From the NCBI RefSeq assembly GCF_014489555.1, contig NZ_CP060784.1, forward strand, positions 2,046,001 to 2,110,000: a stretch of DNA of 64,000 nt, written 5' to 3'. Numbering within the stretch: position 1 is the first letter of the stretch; each line of letters opens with the position of its first letter. The DNA is from Hymenobacter qilianensis. Lineage in GTDB: Bacteria > Bacteroidota > Bacteroidia > Cytophagales > Hymenobacteraceae. A program made the translations under genes and the position numbers. The notes beneath the pieces were generated by a model that saw only the letters and a list, made by a program, of their open reading frames with translations, had not been told where the DNA came from and made no database searches. Shown here piece by piece: positions 37,975 to 49,700 of the stretch.

Positions 37975-39480
37975 TTAGTCTTCGCTGTAGGCCCAGTCGA
38001 CGCCGGTTTTTAGGTCTTTAATGACAATACCTTGCTGCTTCAGGGCAGCCCGAATCTGGTCTACCTTATCGTACGCTTTGGTGGCTTTGGCTTCCTGATA
38101 AAAATCCAGGGTCAGGTTTAGAAGCTGTTCGGCATTGGCGCGCGGCTCATCCTGAAGGCCCAGAATCTCGCTTACCAACGTGCGGTAAGCGGTGGTTGCC
38201 TCATCCAGGGCCGCTTCGCTTACCGTAGCCAGCGTGGGCAGATTAGCAAAGAAGCCGTTGAGCTTGCGCAGCAGATTGAATAGGCTGGCTATGGCCCGCG
38301 CAGTATTCAGATCGTCATTAAGCCCCGTAAAGCAATCGGCGACGAGCTTGCGCAGCTCGGTGTCGGCCTTCTCGGTGTCTGGCTGGCGCTCTGTTCCTTC
38401 GGGCAGGCTCAGCTTTTCCAGCAGGCGCAATCCATTCATGAGCTTGCGGTAGCCTTTGCGGGCCGCCTGCATCGCCTCATCCGACACATCAACGGGGCTG
38501 CGATAATGCGCCTGCAACAGGAAAAAGCGCACTACCATAGGCGAATAGGCCTGCGTAAGCGTAGCCGTGGGCCCCTTGAACATACTGCCCAGCAGCACGA
38601 AGTTGCCCAGGCTCTTGCTCATCTTGGTGCCATTTACGGTTATAAGGTTGTGATGCACCCAGAAGCGCGACTCGTCGGTGTGGGTATGGCTGCCCTGGCT
38701 CTGCGCTATCTCGCACTCGTGGTGCGGAAACATCAGATCCAGGCCGCCGCCGTGAATGTCTGAGAGCTGGCCTAGGTACTTGCGGCTCATGGCCGAGCAC
38801 TCGAGGTGCCAGCCGGGAAATCCATCGCCCCAGGGCGAAGGCCAGCGCATAATATGTTCCGGCGACGCTTTTTTCCAGAGTGCGAAATCCAGGGGGCTGC
38901 GCTTTTCGTCCTGCCCGGCCAGCGTGTCGCGGGTGCCGGCCAGCTGGTCGTCGATGCTTCGGTTGGAGAGCTTGCCGTAGCGGTCCTGTTCGGCATTGTA
39001 GCGGGGCACATCGAAGTATACACTGCCGTTCACTTCGTAGGCAAAGCCATTGGCAATGATTTCCTCCACCATGCTGATCTGCTCCGTGATGTGGCCGCTG
39101 GCCTGGGGCTCGATATCGGGCGGTAAGCAGCCCAGCGCCAGCATATTCTGGCGGTAAAGATTAACGTAGTGCTGCGCAATCTGCATGGGCTCCTGCCGCT
39201 GAGCGCGGGCAGCTTTTTCCATCTTGTCCTCGCCTTCATCGGCGTCACTTTCGAGGTGGCCTACGTCCGTGATATTGCGCACGTAGCGAACGGTGTAGCC
39301 GAGGTGGCGGAGGTAGCGCGTGAGAACGTCGAAGACTACCGGGCCACGGGCGTTGCCCAAATGAGCCTCACTATACACGGTAGGACCGCATAGATACACG
39401 CCAACGAAAGGCGAGTGTACAGGTTCGAACGCCTCTTTGCGGCGGCTAAGGGTGTTGTAGAGCGAAAGCGGGTGGTGCAT
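37975..39480 (-). CDS. cysS: Cysteinyl-tRNA synthetase
   Basis: The protein has 501 residues. The HIGH-equivalent motif is HLGNARG, after the zinc cysteine in LCGPTVY. Further zinc ligands lie in WHLECSAMS and HHECEIAQS, and the KMSKS loop is KMSKSLGN. It charges tRNA-Cys in the cytosol. No motif copy with six G was seen. The gene stands alone on its strand. Confidence 0.96.
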   Translation of the reverse strand: MHHPLSLYNTLSRRKEAFEPVHSPFVGVYLCGPTVYSEAHLGNARGPVVFDVLTRYLRHLGYTVRYVRNITDVGHLESDADEGEDKMEKAARAQRQEPMQIAQHYVNLYRQNMLALGCLPPDIEPQASGHITEQISMVEEIIANGFAYEVNGSVYFDVPRYNAEQDRYGKLSNRSIDDQLAGTRDTLAGQDEKRSPLDFALWKKASPEHIMRWPSPWGDGFPGWHLECSAMSRKYLGQLSDIHGGGLDLMFPHHECEIAQSQGSHTHTDESRFWVHHNLITVNGTKMSKSLGNFVLLGSMFKGPTATLTQAYSPMVVRFFLLQAHYRSPVDVSDEAMQAARKGYRKLMNGLRLLEKLSLPEGTERQPDTEKADTELRKLVADCFTGLNDDLNTARAIASLFNLLRKLNGFFANLPTLATVSEAALDEATTAYRTLVSEILGLQDEPRANAEQLLNLTLDFYQEAKATKAYDKVDQIRAALKQQGIVIKDLKTGVDWAYSED

Positions 39481-39794
39481 GCAGTAAAAGTAAGTACTTA
39501 CAGCTTGGTAAGCTTAGAGAATAGCATCTGGTACGTGGTTTACCGGTTATCGATTAACCAGAAATAAATCCTGCACTAGCAGCTCGGAAAGGCTATTTAT
39601 TAGTACATAATTCCTGTGAGTAGTATATAAAGTTCAATGAGTAGTTTAAACTCAAAGCCGATAGTAATAAAATAGTTGGCTGTTGTTGGCGCTTTGCAGA
39701 TTTAAAAAAGCCCCCAGATCATCGTAGCTTGTCAAATACTGCTGCGCTCAGGTGCGCTCAGGCCCGAACGCACCTCACTGGGTTATCGGCAGCT
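39481..39794. other. Spacer of about 310 bases, no gene seen
   Basis: It is AT-rich between 39530 and 39660. A half-terminator-like copy of the motif (aaaaaagcccccag, near 39705-39717) has no matching second arm. It probably holds the cysS promoter and the 3' end of the endonuclease-family gene. Confidence 0.5.
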
Positions 39795-40973
39795 TTACTT
39801 CAGGCGGTATGTGCCCGACGTCGGGAAATGGTCGGAGTAAGGAATTTCGTAGTGCACCTGAAAGTCTTCGACCAGCCAGCGCGGACCGGCAAACTGGTGA
39901 TCGATGCGGACGAAGGGCAGGCGGCCGTTATAAGTAGCGCCTACGCCGGTGCCAACGGTAGTCCAGGCATTCTGAAAACGATCGGCGAGCTGGTCGTAGG
40001 TGTAGCTGTAGGGAAGATCGTTGAGGTCGGCGCAGAGCAGAATAGGGTAGCGGCAGCGCTCAAAGCGGCGGATTAAAGTGTCTATCTGTACGCTGCGCGC
40101 AATGAGGCCGCGCTTGTAGCGGCGTAGCAGGCCGCGGCCCTCCCGCTTCAGCCCTTCCCGACTCGAATAGCTATCGACAATAGCTTTTTCCTCCATGCTC
40201 ATACTCTGGAGATGAAAGTTATACACCCGAATGGTGTCGCCGGCGGGCAGCCGCACGTCGGCGAACATGGCGTGATTCTGCGTGAGCTTGCCAAAGGAAA
40301 TGGTGCCCCGCTTTACAATCGGAAAGCGAGAAAAAATGGCCAGCCCAAATTCCGCCCCGATGCCATTGGTCAGCGTTTTGGATAAAAAAGCCCCCCGCCC
40401 GCTTTCCTCTCCAATTTTATCGACTGCCCGAAACACCTGGCCATCCTCCCGGGAGCCGCGGGGCTCATTATAGAATTCCTGCAGGCACAGCACATCGGCG
40501 GAGTTGTCGGCCAGCCACTGAATCATCTTTTTGGAAGAAGCCAGATCAGGGTCGCGGAGCTGCGGGTACACGTTGAAGATGCGCACGTTGGCACTCAGCA
40601 GCCGCACTTGTTTATCAGCTTTGCCGGTGGGCGCCTGCGCCGTATGCAGCGGATGTAAAGCCACGCCCCGCTGAAAATGCGGCCAGGTAAGCAAGGCGGC
40701 TAGCAGGGGCAGAGCTGCCACGCGCCAGTCGCGCAAAAACCAATAAACGACAGCTAGCAGATTTAGCGCCAGTGCGACGGGCAAGGTAAGCGCTCCAAAC
40801 GACGCTGGCCAGAACGTGTGAGCCGGAATCTGCACGCACCCAATGGCTACCAAAAGCCACAGCAGAATTAGCAGAGTACACTTGAAAGCGAAGGAGCGAC
40901 GCACGAATAAACAACTCTTAATTACGGAGAACTCAAAGGTAGCGCATGCACCGCGAATGCCGCCGGTGCTCAC
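39795..40973 (-). CDS. Endonuclease/exonuclease/phosphatase (EEP) family membrane protein
   Basis: The protein has 392 residues from GTG 40973; GTG 40904 would give the cleaner start VRRSFAFKCTLLILLWL. Two or three N-terminal membrane segments are followed by an EEP fold. Metal and catalytic residues are visible in LLSANVRIFN, CLQEFYNEP, VYNFHLQS, CADLNDLP and YSDHFP. The family hydrolyses phosphodiester bonds in nucleic acids, lipids or signalling molecules. With the fold facing outward past membrane helices, an extracytoplasmic nuclease or phosphodiesterase is likely. Two copies of the motif flank or enter the gene (40391, 40994). Confidence 0.82.
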   Translation of the reverse strand: MSTGGIRGACATFEFSVIKSCLFVRRSFAFKCTLLILLWLLVAIGCVQIPAHTFWPASFGALTLPVALALNLLAVVYWFLRDWRVAALPLLAALLTWPHFQRGVALHPLHTAQAPTGKADKQVRLLSANVRIFNVYPQLRDPDLASSKKMIQWLADNSADVLCLQEFYNEPRGSREDGQVFRAVDKIGEESGRGAFLSKTLTNGIGAEFGLAIFSRFPIVKRGTISFGKLTQNHAMFADVRLPAGDTIRVYNFHLQSMSMEEKAIVDSYSSREGLKREGRGLLRRYKRGLIARSVQIDTLIRRFERCRYPILLCADLNDLPYSYTYDQLADRFQNAWTTVGTGVGATYNGRLPFVRIDHQFAGPRWLVEDFQVHYEIPYSDHFPTSGTYRLK

Positions 40974-41084
40974 TTGATAAGCCAGTAAAAGCTGGGGGGC
41001 AAAATTCCGCTTCTCACCCGCCCTGACCTAGCTGAAGCCGCCTCAATAAATCGTAGCTTGCGCTATCCTTATTTAGCTGACACT

Positions 41085-44000
41085 ATGCTGTATTCTACCC
41101 TTCGTTTACTTCTATCTACAGTGGCGCTTACGGCCTCTGTCTGGGTATCGGTTCAGGCCAAGCCCGCAGCATCGGCCCCAACTACCAAGTCATTAGAGTT
41201 TGTGGAGAATAAGGGGCAGTGGGATGCCCGCGCGCAGTACATGGCCGAGCTGCCCGCGGGGCGGCTATTCCTCGAAAAAACGGGCTTCACCTACACCTTC
41301 GCCGACCCGGAAGCCTTACGCAGCCACCGCGAGCATTCGAGCCCCGCTGGCGCCGGTTCGGAAAAACTACGGGCGCATGCTTACCGCGTCACCTTTGATG
41401 GCAGCAGCTCAGGCACCAGTCTTACTCCCGACGAGCCCACGGCAGGCTTTCGCAATTACTTTCTGGGCAATGATGCCAAGCATTGGGCGTCCAGCGTCCG
41501 AGGGTTCAGGCAAGTGCGCTATACCAATGTGTACCCGCGCATCGGCGCCCGAGTATACGAGAATGCGGGGGGCAATTTGGAGTACGACTTCACGGTGCAG
41601 CCGGGCGGCAAGCCATCTGCCATTCGGCTGCGCTATACCGGCACCGAGCGTCTGAGTCTGGAAAACGGTCAGCTAGTGGTGCAAACCAGCGTGGGCACCG
41701 TCACGGAGCAAACACCGAAGGCATGGCAGGAAATAAACGGGCAGCGCGTGCCAGTGGCGTGTGCGTTTATACTGGAGAAAAACGTGCTCAGCTTCCGCGT
41801 GGGCGCTTATGACTCGCGCCAGCCGCTGATTATTGACCCCACGGTTATCTTTTCGTCCTTCACTGGCTCAACAGCCGATAACTGGGGCTTCACGGCTACT
41901 TACGACGCGCAGGGCAATATGTACTCCGGCGGCATCGTGTTTGGATTGGGCTATCCGGCATCGTTAGGGGCTGTTAGCCAGAGCTTTGGCGGTGGGGTTG
42001 ATGTGGCCATCATTAAGTATAACACAACCGTGCGGGGCAGTGCCGCCCGCTTGTATGCCACGTACTTGGGGGGCAATTTGATCGACGCTCCGCACAGCTT
42101 AGTGGTAAACAGCCAGAATGAATTGGTGATCCTCGGCTCTACGGGCTCCAACAACTTTCCCGTTTCGCGCACCACGTTCGACGATTCCTTTAATGGCGGG
42201 CCCCGAGTTGTTCCGCAAGGCGGCGGGCCCGGAATGAACTATGAGGCAGGGGCTGATTTATTCGTGAGTAAGCTTAATAGTAGCGGCAGTACGCTGGTGG
42301 CCTCCACTTATTTAGGCGGCACCGGCACCGACGGTATTATTCTGGGCGCTACGACGCTGACCCAAAACTACGGCGACGAATTCCGGGGAGATATTATCAC
42401 CGACACAGAAGGAAATATCTACATAGCCTCTACCACAAACAGCACTGGCTTTCCGGTTCGGAACGGTTTCCGTAGTACCAGTCAGGGCGGCGCCTCCGAT
42501 GCCGTGGTGCTAAAGTTTGCCGCCGATTTGCGCACGTTGGTTTGGTCCAGCTATCTGGGGGCTCCGGTGCCGACGCGGCCTATTCCATACAAATAGATGA
42601 TGACCGCAACGTGTATGTGAGTGGCGGCACTACCAGCTCCAATCTGGCCGGTACCACGGGCCGGTATCAGCCCCAGCTGCGCGGCGGAATCGATGGGTTT
42701 GTGGCACGCATCAGCAGCGATGGAGCTGCTTTAACCCACGCCACGTATGTGGGCACCCCGGAAATAGATCAGACTTATTTTTTGCAACTGGATGCCGTTG
42801 CTAACGTGTATGTGCTGGGCCAGACTCGGGGCGCATTTCCGCGTACGGCCGGCTTATACGGTGTAGCCAATGGCCGCCAGTTTGTGCAAAAATTCGATAA
42901 CACACTTACTACAAGCCCGTACTCAACGACGTTCGGTACCGGCCGTGCTGTGCCCGACTTATCTCTAACAGCCTTTCTGGTAGATGATTGCGAGCGTATC
43001 TACGTGAGCGGCTGGGGCGGCGCTACCAACTCCAATGGCGGCAATACGCAAGGTTTGCCCACCACGCCCGATGCTTCCCAGCGCACCACCGATGGCTCCG
43101 ATTTTTATATTGTTCAGTTTAAGCCGGGCATGACGGCTATTGAATACGCTACTTTCTTTGGGGAAAATGGTGGCCGGGGCGAGCACGTAGATGGCGGTAC
43201 TTCCCGCTTTGATAAGCGGGGCGCTATCTACCAAGCCGTGTGCGGTGGCTGCGGAGGCACTTCGGGCTTTCCAGTGCCGCCGGGGGCCAATTTTTATAGT
43301 ACTACCAATAATGCGACTAACTGCAATAACGCCGCCTTTAAGATAGACTTCGCGGCTGTCGTGGTGAATCCTGGTCCCAACCGGACGGTGTGCTACAACG
43401 CCGGCGCGCAGCGTTTGGGCGGCAGTCCGGCTGGCGGTGTCTGGAGCGGCCCGGGCGTTACAGCCATTGCAGGCGGTGGCTACCAATTTACTCCCAGCGC
43501 TTCATTGGTAGGTCGCAATACACTGACTTACACTGTAAACACAACCGGCGTGTGCCAGAGCACCAAGCTACTGCGCATGACCGTAACTCCGGAGGCGGCC
43601 ATCACATTTGCGCCCCCGGCCACCGTGTGCAGCAATACTACGGCTGTGCCGCTCACAGCTACGCCCGCCGGTGGTACCTTTAGCGGACGAGGTGTTACGG
43701 GAAGTACCTTCAATCCGAGCGCAGCTGGCATAGGCTCCCATGTAATAACCTATACGCTGGCTGATACTCTTGGCTGCGGCACGTTTTCCCGCACAATCGT
43801 GGTGGACGCCCAACCCGCCGTATCAGCCGGTCGCGATACTACGCTATGCTCGGATGAAACGCGGGCCTTCCGCATGTTGCGTGCCTCCCCAGTCGGCGGC
43901 GTCTGGAGCGGACCCGGTATGACGGCTGATGGCATGTTCACTCCGCCCAACACCAATAATCTGGGGGGCATTTTTACCCTTGAGTACACCGTAACAGTAG

Positions 44001-44545
44001 GCGTTTGTAAAATTGTATCGACTCGTAAAGTAACCATAGCGCCTACGTCATCTACCAACGTAAGCCTGAATACGCCCGAGTGCCAGGCTGCGCCTGAATA
44101 CACTGGCTTAGCGCCCTTCACGATGCAGTTTGCACCCGTATTGGCTGGCGGTAGCTTTAGCTGGGATTTTGGCGACGGTACCACTTCCAATGAGGAAGCG
44201 CCTAGCCATGTATACGAAAATCCCGGCACATACCCCGTGCAGCTTACAGCTCGATACGCCGGTTGCACCGTCGTCACGCAGTTTGCGGCGGTGAAAGTAG
44301 GTAAGGTACAGATGCCGAACATCTTCACACCTAATAATGATAATCTGAACGACACATTTGCCCCTCGGATCAGCTGTAAAAACGCTCATCTGACCGTGTT
44401 CACGCGCTGGGGCAGTAAAGTGTACGAAGCCGACAACTATCAGAACGACTGGAGCGGCGACAAGCTACCCGAGGGTGTTTACTACTATCTGCTGCGCGAT
44501 ACAGACGGCAAATCAGCGAAAGGCTGGGTAGAGATAAAACGGTAG
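41085..44545 (+). CDS. Large surface protein with SBBP-type repeats, PKD domain and type B T9SS sorting domain (one frame break)
   Basis: The repaired protein has about 1,153 residues. ATG 41085 gives signal peptide MLYSTLRLLLSTVALTASVW; TTG 41058 is in frame but less likely. After the conserved segment EFVENKGQWDARAQYMAE come SBBP-like beta-propeller repeats (VYVSGGTTSSNLAG). Further beta-sandwich repeats (GGVWSGPGVT, GGTFSGRGVT, GGVWSGPGMT) and a PKD domain (FSWDFGDGTTSNEEAPSHVY) follow. It ends with the gliding-motility-associated C-terminal domain (MPNIFTPNNDNLNDTF through GVYYYLLRDTDGK). It is thus a T9SS client anchored at the surface. The frame breaks at 42557-42561, and one added G gives SYLGGSGADAAYSIQ. 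Confidence 0.88.
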
Positions 44546-44579
44546 GCTCATGTCACTGCATCGTATCATCGGCGCAGCC

Positions 44580-44610
44580 TTGCATTCAGCCGAATATTGT
44601 ACTATCTTTG
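44580..44610 (+). promoter_or_regulatory. Promoter of the rimP-nusA-infB operon
   Basis: TTG at 44580-44582, 20 bases, then TAtcTTTG at 44603-44610, close to the Bacteroidota consensus TTTG-N19-TAnnTTTG. Transcription would start just before a tiny ORF (44619) that overlaps a strong hairpin, ahead of rimP. Confidence 0.65.
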
Positions 44611-44618
44611 CACCAGCA

Positions 44619-44669
44619 ATGAAGTTAAAAAGAGGGGACGAGTCGTCCCCTCTTTCTTTTGTCACCTAG
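44619..44669 (+). CDS. Possible 16-codon leader peptide before rimP
   Basis: ATG 44619 opens a 16-codon frame (MKLKRGDESSPLSFVT) that ends at TAG 44667-44669, 10 bases before rimP. The hairpin 44629-44655 lies wholly within it. The small size means chance cannot be excluded. If it is translated, ribosome position could decide whether the hairpin forms. Confidence 0.35.
   Translation: MKLKRGDESSPLSFVT
44629..44655 (+). terminator. Terminator or attenuator hairpin before rimP
   Basis: aaagaggggacga and tcgtcccctcttt form a perfect 13-bp stem with a minimal loop, followed by a T-rich stretch (cttttg). It lies 84 bases past the stop of the surface-protein gene but also downstream of a good promoter. 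It could therefore terminate the upstream gene, attenuate the rimP operon, or do both. Confidence 0.75.
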
Positions 44670-44679
44670 TTCAGTCTGT

Positions 44680-45153
44680 ATGCGATTTGACCGTACCCAA
44701 CTACTCGAAATGCTCCAAGAAAGCCTGTCCGGCCCGGAGCTGTTCGTTGTGGGCCTGACCGTGTCCGACTCCGCCGTTCGCCCCAAGATTACGGCCATCC
44801 TGGATAGCGAGCAGGGTATGGGTATTGAAGAATATGCCCGCGTAAGCCGCCGTCTTGCCCATCGCATCGATGAAACGTACGGGGAAGAAGCCAGTTACAC
44901 GTTGGAAGTTACCTCCCCCGGTGCCGACCAGCCACTGACCGATTCACGCCAGTACACCCGCCACGTTGGCCGTAAGCTGCAACTGAAACTCACCGATGGC
45001 ACTGAGAAAACCGGGACCCTCGAAGCAACTGAGGCTGAAGGTGTTCAGCTGACTGAAGAAGTGAAAGAAAAGAATAAAACGAAGACCCTGCCCACCGCAT
45101 TTATCTCCTTCTCAACCATCGCGGAGGCTCGGGTTGTGATTTCATTTAAATAG
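44680..45153 (+). CDS. rimP: Ribosome maturation factor RimP
   Basis: The protein has 157 residues from ATG 44680 (MRFDRTQLLEMLQE). The two-domain RimP pattern shows CLD-like VTSPGADQPLTD, the conserved bend after strand five, and a C-terminal SH3-like part (GTLEATEAEGVQLTEE). It assists 30S subunit assembly. It is followed by nusA and infB in the order rimP-nusA-infB found across bacteria. Confidence 0.93.
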   Translation: MRFDRTQLLEMLQESLSGPELFVVGLTVSDSAVRPKITAILDSEQGMGIEEYARVSRRLAHRIDETYGEEASYTLEVTSPGADQPLTDSRQYTRHVGRKLQLKLTDGTEKTGTLEATEAEGVQLTEEVKEKNKTKTLPTAFISFSTIAEARVVISFK

Positions 45154-45323
45154 GAATGCAGGTTTTGTTGAATGAAGCCGAATATCCGGCTGTATTCAAC
45201 TTCTGGGGGGCAAATTTTCAGCTCCGGCAACTGCCGCTAAACCAGTAATATCTGCTTAAATTGTAACTGCTGCTTGCTTTTCGCATCTGCGCAATCTCTT
45301 TAAATCTGCAAAATCTGTGATTT

Positions 45324-46610
45324 ATGAACAGCAACGTGCTAATTGAATCGTTCGCCGAGTTCGCCCGCTCCAAGAACATCGATCGTCCTACCATGATGAG
45401 TATTCTGGAGGACGTGTTTCGCACGATGATCCGGAAAAAGTACACTACCGACGAGAACTTCGACGTAATTCTGAACGTGGACCAGGGTGACTTGGAAATT
45501 TGGCGTAACCGTGAAATCGTGGACGACAACTCCGAGGATATCTGGGATTTCGATAAAATTCCGTTGACCGAGGCTCAGAAAATCGAGGCCGACTTCGAAG
45601 TAGGCGAGCAGGTAGCCGAGGAAGTAAAGCTCGAAGACTTCGGCCGTCGGGCCGTGCTGATGGCGCGTCAAACGCTGATTCAGCGCGTAAAAGATTTAGA
45701 GCGCGACCACCTCTACCAGCAGTATAAGGATCAGGTAGGCGAAATCGTGACCGGCGAAGTCTATCAGGTTTGGAGCCGCGAGGCTCTCATCTTAGATAAA
45801 GAAGAAAACGAGCTTGTACTGCCCAAATCGGAGCAGATCCCGAAAGACCGTTACCGTAAAGGCGACAACGTGCGTGCCGTAGTGCATCGCGTTGAAATCA
45901 TCAATGGTACGCCCAAAATTATCCTTTCGCGGGCTGCACCGGCGTTTTTGGAGCGCTTATTTGAGCAGGAAGTGCCTGAGATTTACGATGGCTTGATTAC
46001 CATCAAAAATATCGTGCGCGAACCCGGTGAGCGGGCCAAAGTAGCGGTAGAAAGCTACGATGACCGTATTGACCCGGTTGGTGCTTGCGTAGGTATGAAA
46101 GGGGCTCGTATTCACGCCGTTGTGCGCGAGTTGGAGAACGAAAATATCGACGTTATCAATTACACAGATAACTTAGAGCTATATATACAGCGGGCTTTAT
46201 CGCCGGCTAAGATTGGCTCAATGAAAATCAATGAACAAACTGGTAGGGTTTCCGTGTTCTTGAAGCCCGACCAAGTAAGTTTGGCCATTGGCCGCGGCGG
46301 TGCCAACATCAAATTGGCCAGCCGTTTGGTAGGAATGGAAATTGATGTGTTCCGCGAAGCTGGTGACTATGACGAGGATATCGCCCTCGACGAGTTCCAG
46401 GACGAGGTAGAGCCCTGGGTATTGGCCGAATTGAAAAAAATCGGACTTGACACAGGCCGCGCCGTACTAGCCGTCAGCAAGGAAGATATCGTGCGCCGCA
46501 CGGAACTGGAAGAGGAGACTGTCGAAGACCTTTTCCGTATCATCAAGCAAGAATTCGACGACAACAGCGAAGAACAAGAAGAACAAGCAAATTCCGGCGA
46601 CGCGCAATGA
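45324..46610 (+). CDS. nusA: Transcription termination/antitermination factor NusA
   Basis: The protein has 428 residues. The N-terminal RNA polymerase-binding domain (residues 1-130) is followed by S1 (VGEIVTGEVYQVWSR) and two KH domains. The KH segments include GACVGMKGARIHAVVREL and LAIGRGGANIKLASRLVG. An acidic C-terminal tail (EEQEEQANSGDAQ) follows, with no AR repeats. Function is pausing, termination and antitermination control with RNA polymerase. The 170-base gap after rimP contains a motif copy at 45205. Confidence 0.96.
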   Translation: MNSNVLIESFAEFARSKNIDRPTMMSILEDVFRTMIRKKYTTDENFDVILNVDQGDLEIWRNREIVDDNSEDIWDFDKIPLTEAQKIEADFEVGEQVAEEVKLEDFGRRAVLMARQTLIQRVKDLERDHLYQQYKDQVGEIVTGEVYQVWSREALILDKEENELVLPKSEQIPKDRYRKGDNVRAVVHRVEIINGTPKIILSRAAPAFLERLFEQEVPEIYDGLITIKNIVREPGERAKVAVESYDDRIDPVGACVGMKGARIHAVVRELENENIDVINYTDNLELYIQRALSPAKIGSMKINEQTGRVSVFLKPDQVSLAIGRGGANIKLASRLVGMEIDVFREAGDYDEDIALDEFQDEVEPWVLAELKKIGLDTGRAVLAVSKEDIVRRTELEEETVEDLFRIIKQEFDDNSEEQEEQANSGDAQ

Positions 46611-46691
46611 GTGCGCGGCGGCCGGTCCGGCAAGGGCGTTGAATTGTGCCAAGCGGCGCGATTCAACGCCGTTCGGCAAGATTTAATATAG

Positions 46692-46699
46692 TACCTTTG
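46692..46699 (+). promoter_or_regulatory. Candidate -7 promoter element (TAccTTTG) before infB
   Basis: TACCTTTG matches TAnnTTTG and lies 34 bases before the infB ATG, in the short nusA-infB gap. It could give infB extra transcription apart from the operon promoter. No convincing TTTG partner was seen. Confidence 0.5.
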
Positions 46700-46732
46700 C
46701 ACCTCAATACGAGTATCGTTCGCGAGCACAGA

Positions 46733-49700
46733 ATGGCGGAAGTAGCAACTAAACGGCTGAATCAGGCGGCCAAAGACCTGAACGTTGGATTGTCCACTAT
46801 CGTGGATTTTCTGGCGGGCAAAGGGCACCAGATCGAAAACAAGCCAACGACCAAGCTGACGGCTGAGCAGGTTTCCCTGCTCGACAAAGCTTTTGAGTCA
46901 TCGGCTCAGGATAAGATCGAAGCTGCGAAGCTCAGCCAGGCCAAGCGCCAGAGCGAGCTGGAGGCTTCTGCCCATGCCCGCCCCGAACCCGTGGCTCCTA
47001 AGGCCAACGGTGCTACTGCTGCGCCCGCCCCAGCCGAGGCACCCGTAAAGCCAGCCGAAGAAATTCGGCCAACCGCGCCTGCTCCGGCACCTGTGGTTGC
47101 AGAAGCCGCGCCTGCCCCGGCTCCAGTTGCTACGCCTGCTCCTGCACCACCAGCTGAGGCGCCAAAGGTGCCCGGCTTGAAAGTGCTAGGCAAAATAGAG
47201 CTCGACGCAAAAGGACGGCCCGTGCCTCCGCGGCCAGTGGCTGCCCCTACGCCTCCAGCACCGGCCCCTGCTCCGGTAGTAGCCGCGCCAGCTCCGACTG
47301 TAGCTGCTACACCGGCTCCTGAGCCAGAGCCAAAGCCCGCACCAGCTGCACCAAAAGAAGTTGTTGCGCCTGCGCCGGCTCCTGTAGCCGAAGCAAAGCC
47401 CACGCCGGCCCCAGCGGCACCGACTCCAGCTCCGGCTCCACCAGTTGAAGCTCCAGTCGCCGCTGCAGCTCCAGTTGCGGCAGCTCCGGTACCCGTAACT
47501 CCAGACGAACCAGTGGCACCAACTGTTGAGGATAGCACAATCGTAGCTAAGGCCGATCAGCTGAAAGGCCTGACGGTGCTAGGTAAGATTGAGCTTCCCA
47601 TGGATGCCTCACGCCGTGGTGGTCGGGGTGCCCGTCCCGTCGCTTCGTCGGATGTGCGCAAGAGTGGCATAAATCAAGATAACAAGAAAAAGCGCCAGCG
47701 CATTGCTATACCCGGCTCGCCTGCTACTCCTGGTCAAGGAGGTCAGGGCGGCCAAGGCGGACAGCAAGGTGGTGGATATCAGGGTAACCGCCCAAATACT
47801 CCCGGTCAGCCGCGCCCAGCTGGTGGCCAAGGACAGGGTGCCCCTCGTCCTGGTGGTCCTGGTCCGCGTCCAGGTCAGCCAGGGCAGAATCAAAATGCCC
47901 CCCGGCCTGCTCCCGCTGCTAATAACCCAGAGCAGAACGATAAGCAGATTCAGGAGCAGATCAAGGCTACGTTGGCTAAGCTCAGCGGTGGCCGTGGTGG
48001 CAACCAGAACAACCGGGCAAAGTATCGCCGTGATAAGCGCGCCGGTGTAGCGGAAGACCGCGAAGCCCAACGCGCTCAGAACGAGTTGGATGCTAAGACG
48101 CTGAAGGTAACTGAGTTTATTTCGGCCAACGACCTTGCGTCCCTTATGGACGTATCGGTAAACGAAGTAATCAAAGTGTGCCTGAACATGGGCATGTTCG
48201 TTTCCATCAACCAGCGCCTCGACGCGGAAGCCATCACCGTTATTGCCGATGAGTTTGGCTACGATGTGGAATTCCTGTCGGCTGAGGAAGAGGAAACCGA
48301 TGTTACGGTTGAAGACAGCGAAGAGGACTTAGTGCCCCGCGCGCCGATTGTGACCATCATGGGCCACGTCGACCACGGCAAAACATCGTTGCTTGACTAT
48401 ATCCGGAATGCGAAGGTAGCCAGTGGCGAAGCCGGTGGTATTACCCAGCACATCGGCGCTTATGATGTAATGACCGCTTCTAACAAGCGCGTTACCTTCC
48501 TTGATACGCCGGGTCACGAAGCCTTTACGGCCATGCGTGCCCGTGGTGCTAAGGTGACGGACATTGCTATCATTGTAATTGCGGCTGACGACTCTGTGAT
48601 GCCACAAACGCGAGAAGCCATCAACCACGCGCAAGCCGCTGGTGTGCCGATCGTAATTGCGATGAACAAGATTGACAAGCCGGGTGCTAACTCCGAAAAG
48701 ATCCGTGAGGAGCTGTCGGCTATGAACATCCTGGTGGAAGAGTGGGGTGGTAAATACCAATCGCAGGAAGTATCGGCTAAATCGGGTCTCGGCATAGACG
48801 ACTTGCTCGAAAAGGTATTGCTGGAAGCCGAATTATTGGAGCTGAAAGCCAATCCTGACCGCAATGCAGTCGGTACTGTGATCGAAGCCATGCTAGACAA
48901 AGGCCGTGGCTACGTAACGACGGTGCTGGTGCAAACTGGTACGCTGCACGTAGGCGACGTTGTGTTGGCTGGTCCGCACTATGGCCGCGTAAAGGCCATG
49001 ACCGATCACCGCGGTAAGAAAATGAAATCAGCTGGTCCGGCTACGCCGGTGCAGGTACTCGGTCTGACCGGTGCCCCACAGGCTGGTGATAAGATTCAGG
49101 TGATGGAAACGGAGCGTGAAGCTCGTGAACTTGCCACCCAGCGTCAGCAACTCTCGCGTGAGCAGAGCATGCGCACCAAGAAGCACATCACCCTTGATGA
49201 GATTGGGCGCCGCTTGGCTATCGGTTCGTTTAAGGAACTGAATGTGATTGTAAAAGGTGACGTGGACGGTTCGGTAGAAGCACTTTCGGATTCGCTGCTG
49301 AAGCTTTCTACTCCTGAGGTGAAGGTGAATATCCTCGCCAAAGGTGTGGGCGCCATTTCCGAGTCAGATGTACTGTTGGCTTCGGCCTCCGATGCCATCA
49401 TCATTGGCTTCCAGGTTCGTCCTTCGCAGAGTGCTCGCAAATTGGCCGAACAAGAGCAGATCGATATCCGTCTCTACTCGATTATCTACAATGCTATCAA
49501 TGAGGTGAAAGATGCCATGGAAGGCATGCTGGCCCCATCGGTGCAGGAGATAGTAGTTGCCAACGCCGAGGTTCGTCAGGTATTCAACATCACCAAAGTG
49601 GGCTCTATTGCTGGCTGTATGGTGACGGAAGGTACCTTCACCCGCCGCACCCGCGTACGTGTCGTGCGTGACGGTATTGTGGTGTACGCAGGCGAAATTC

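Noticed and set aside
46906..47538. 210-codon Gly/Ala-rich frame on the minus strand within infB
   Set aside because: It is the reverse complement of Ala/Pro repeats in IF-2; repetitive GC-rich codons give long antisense frames by chance.
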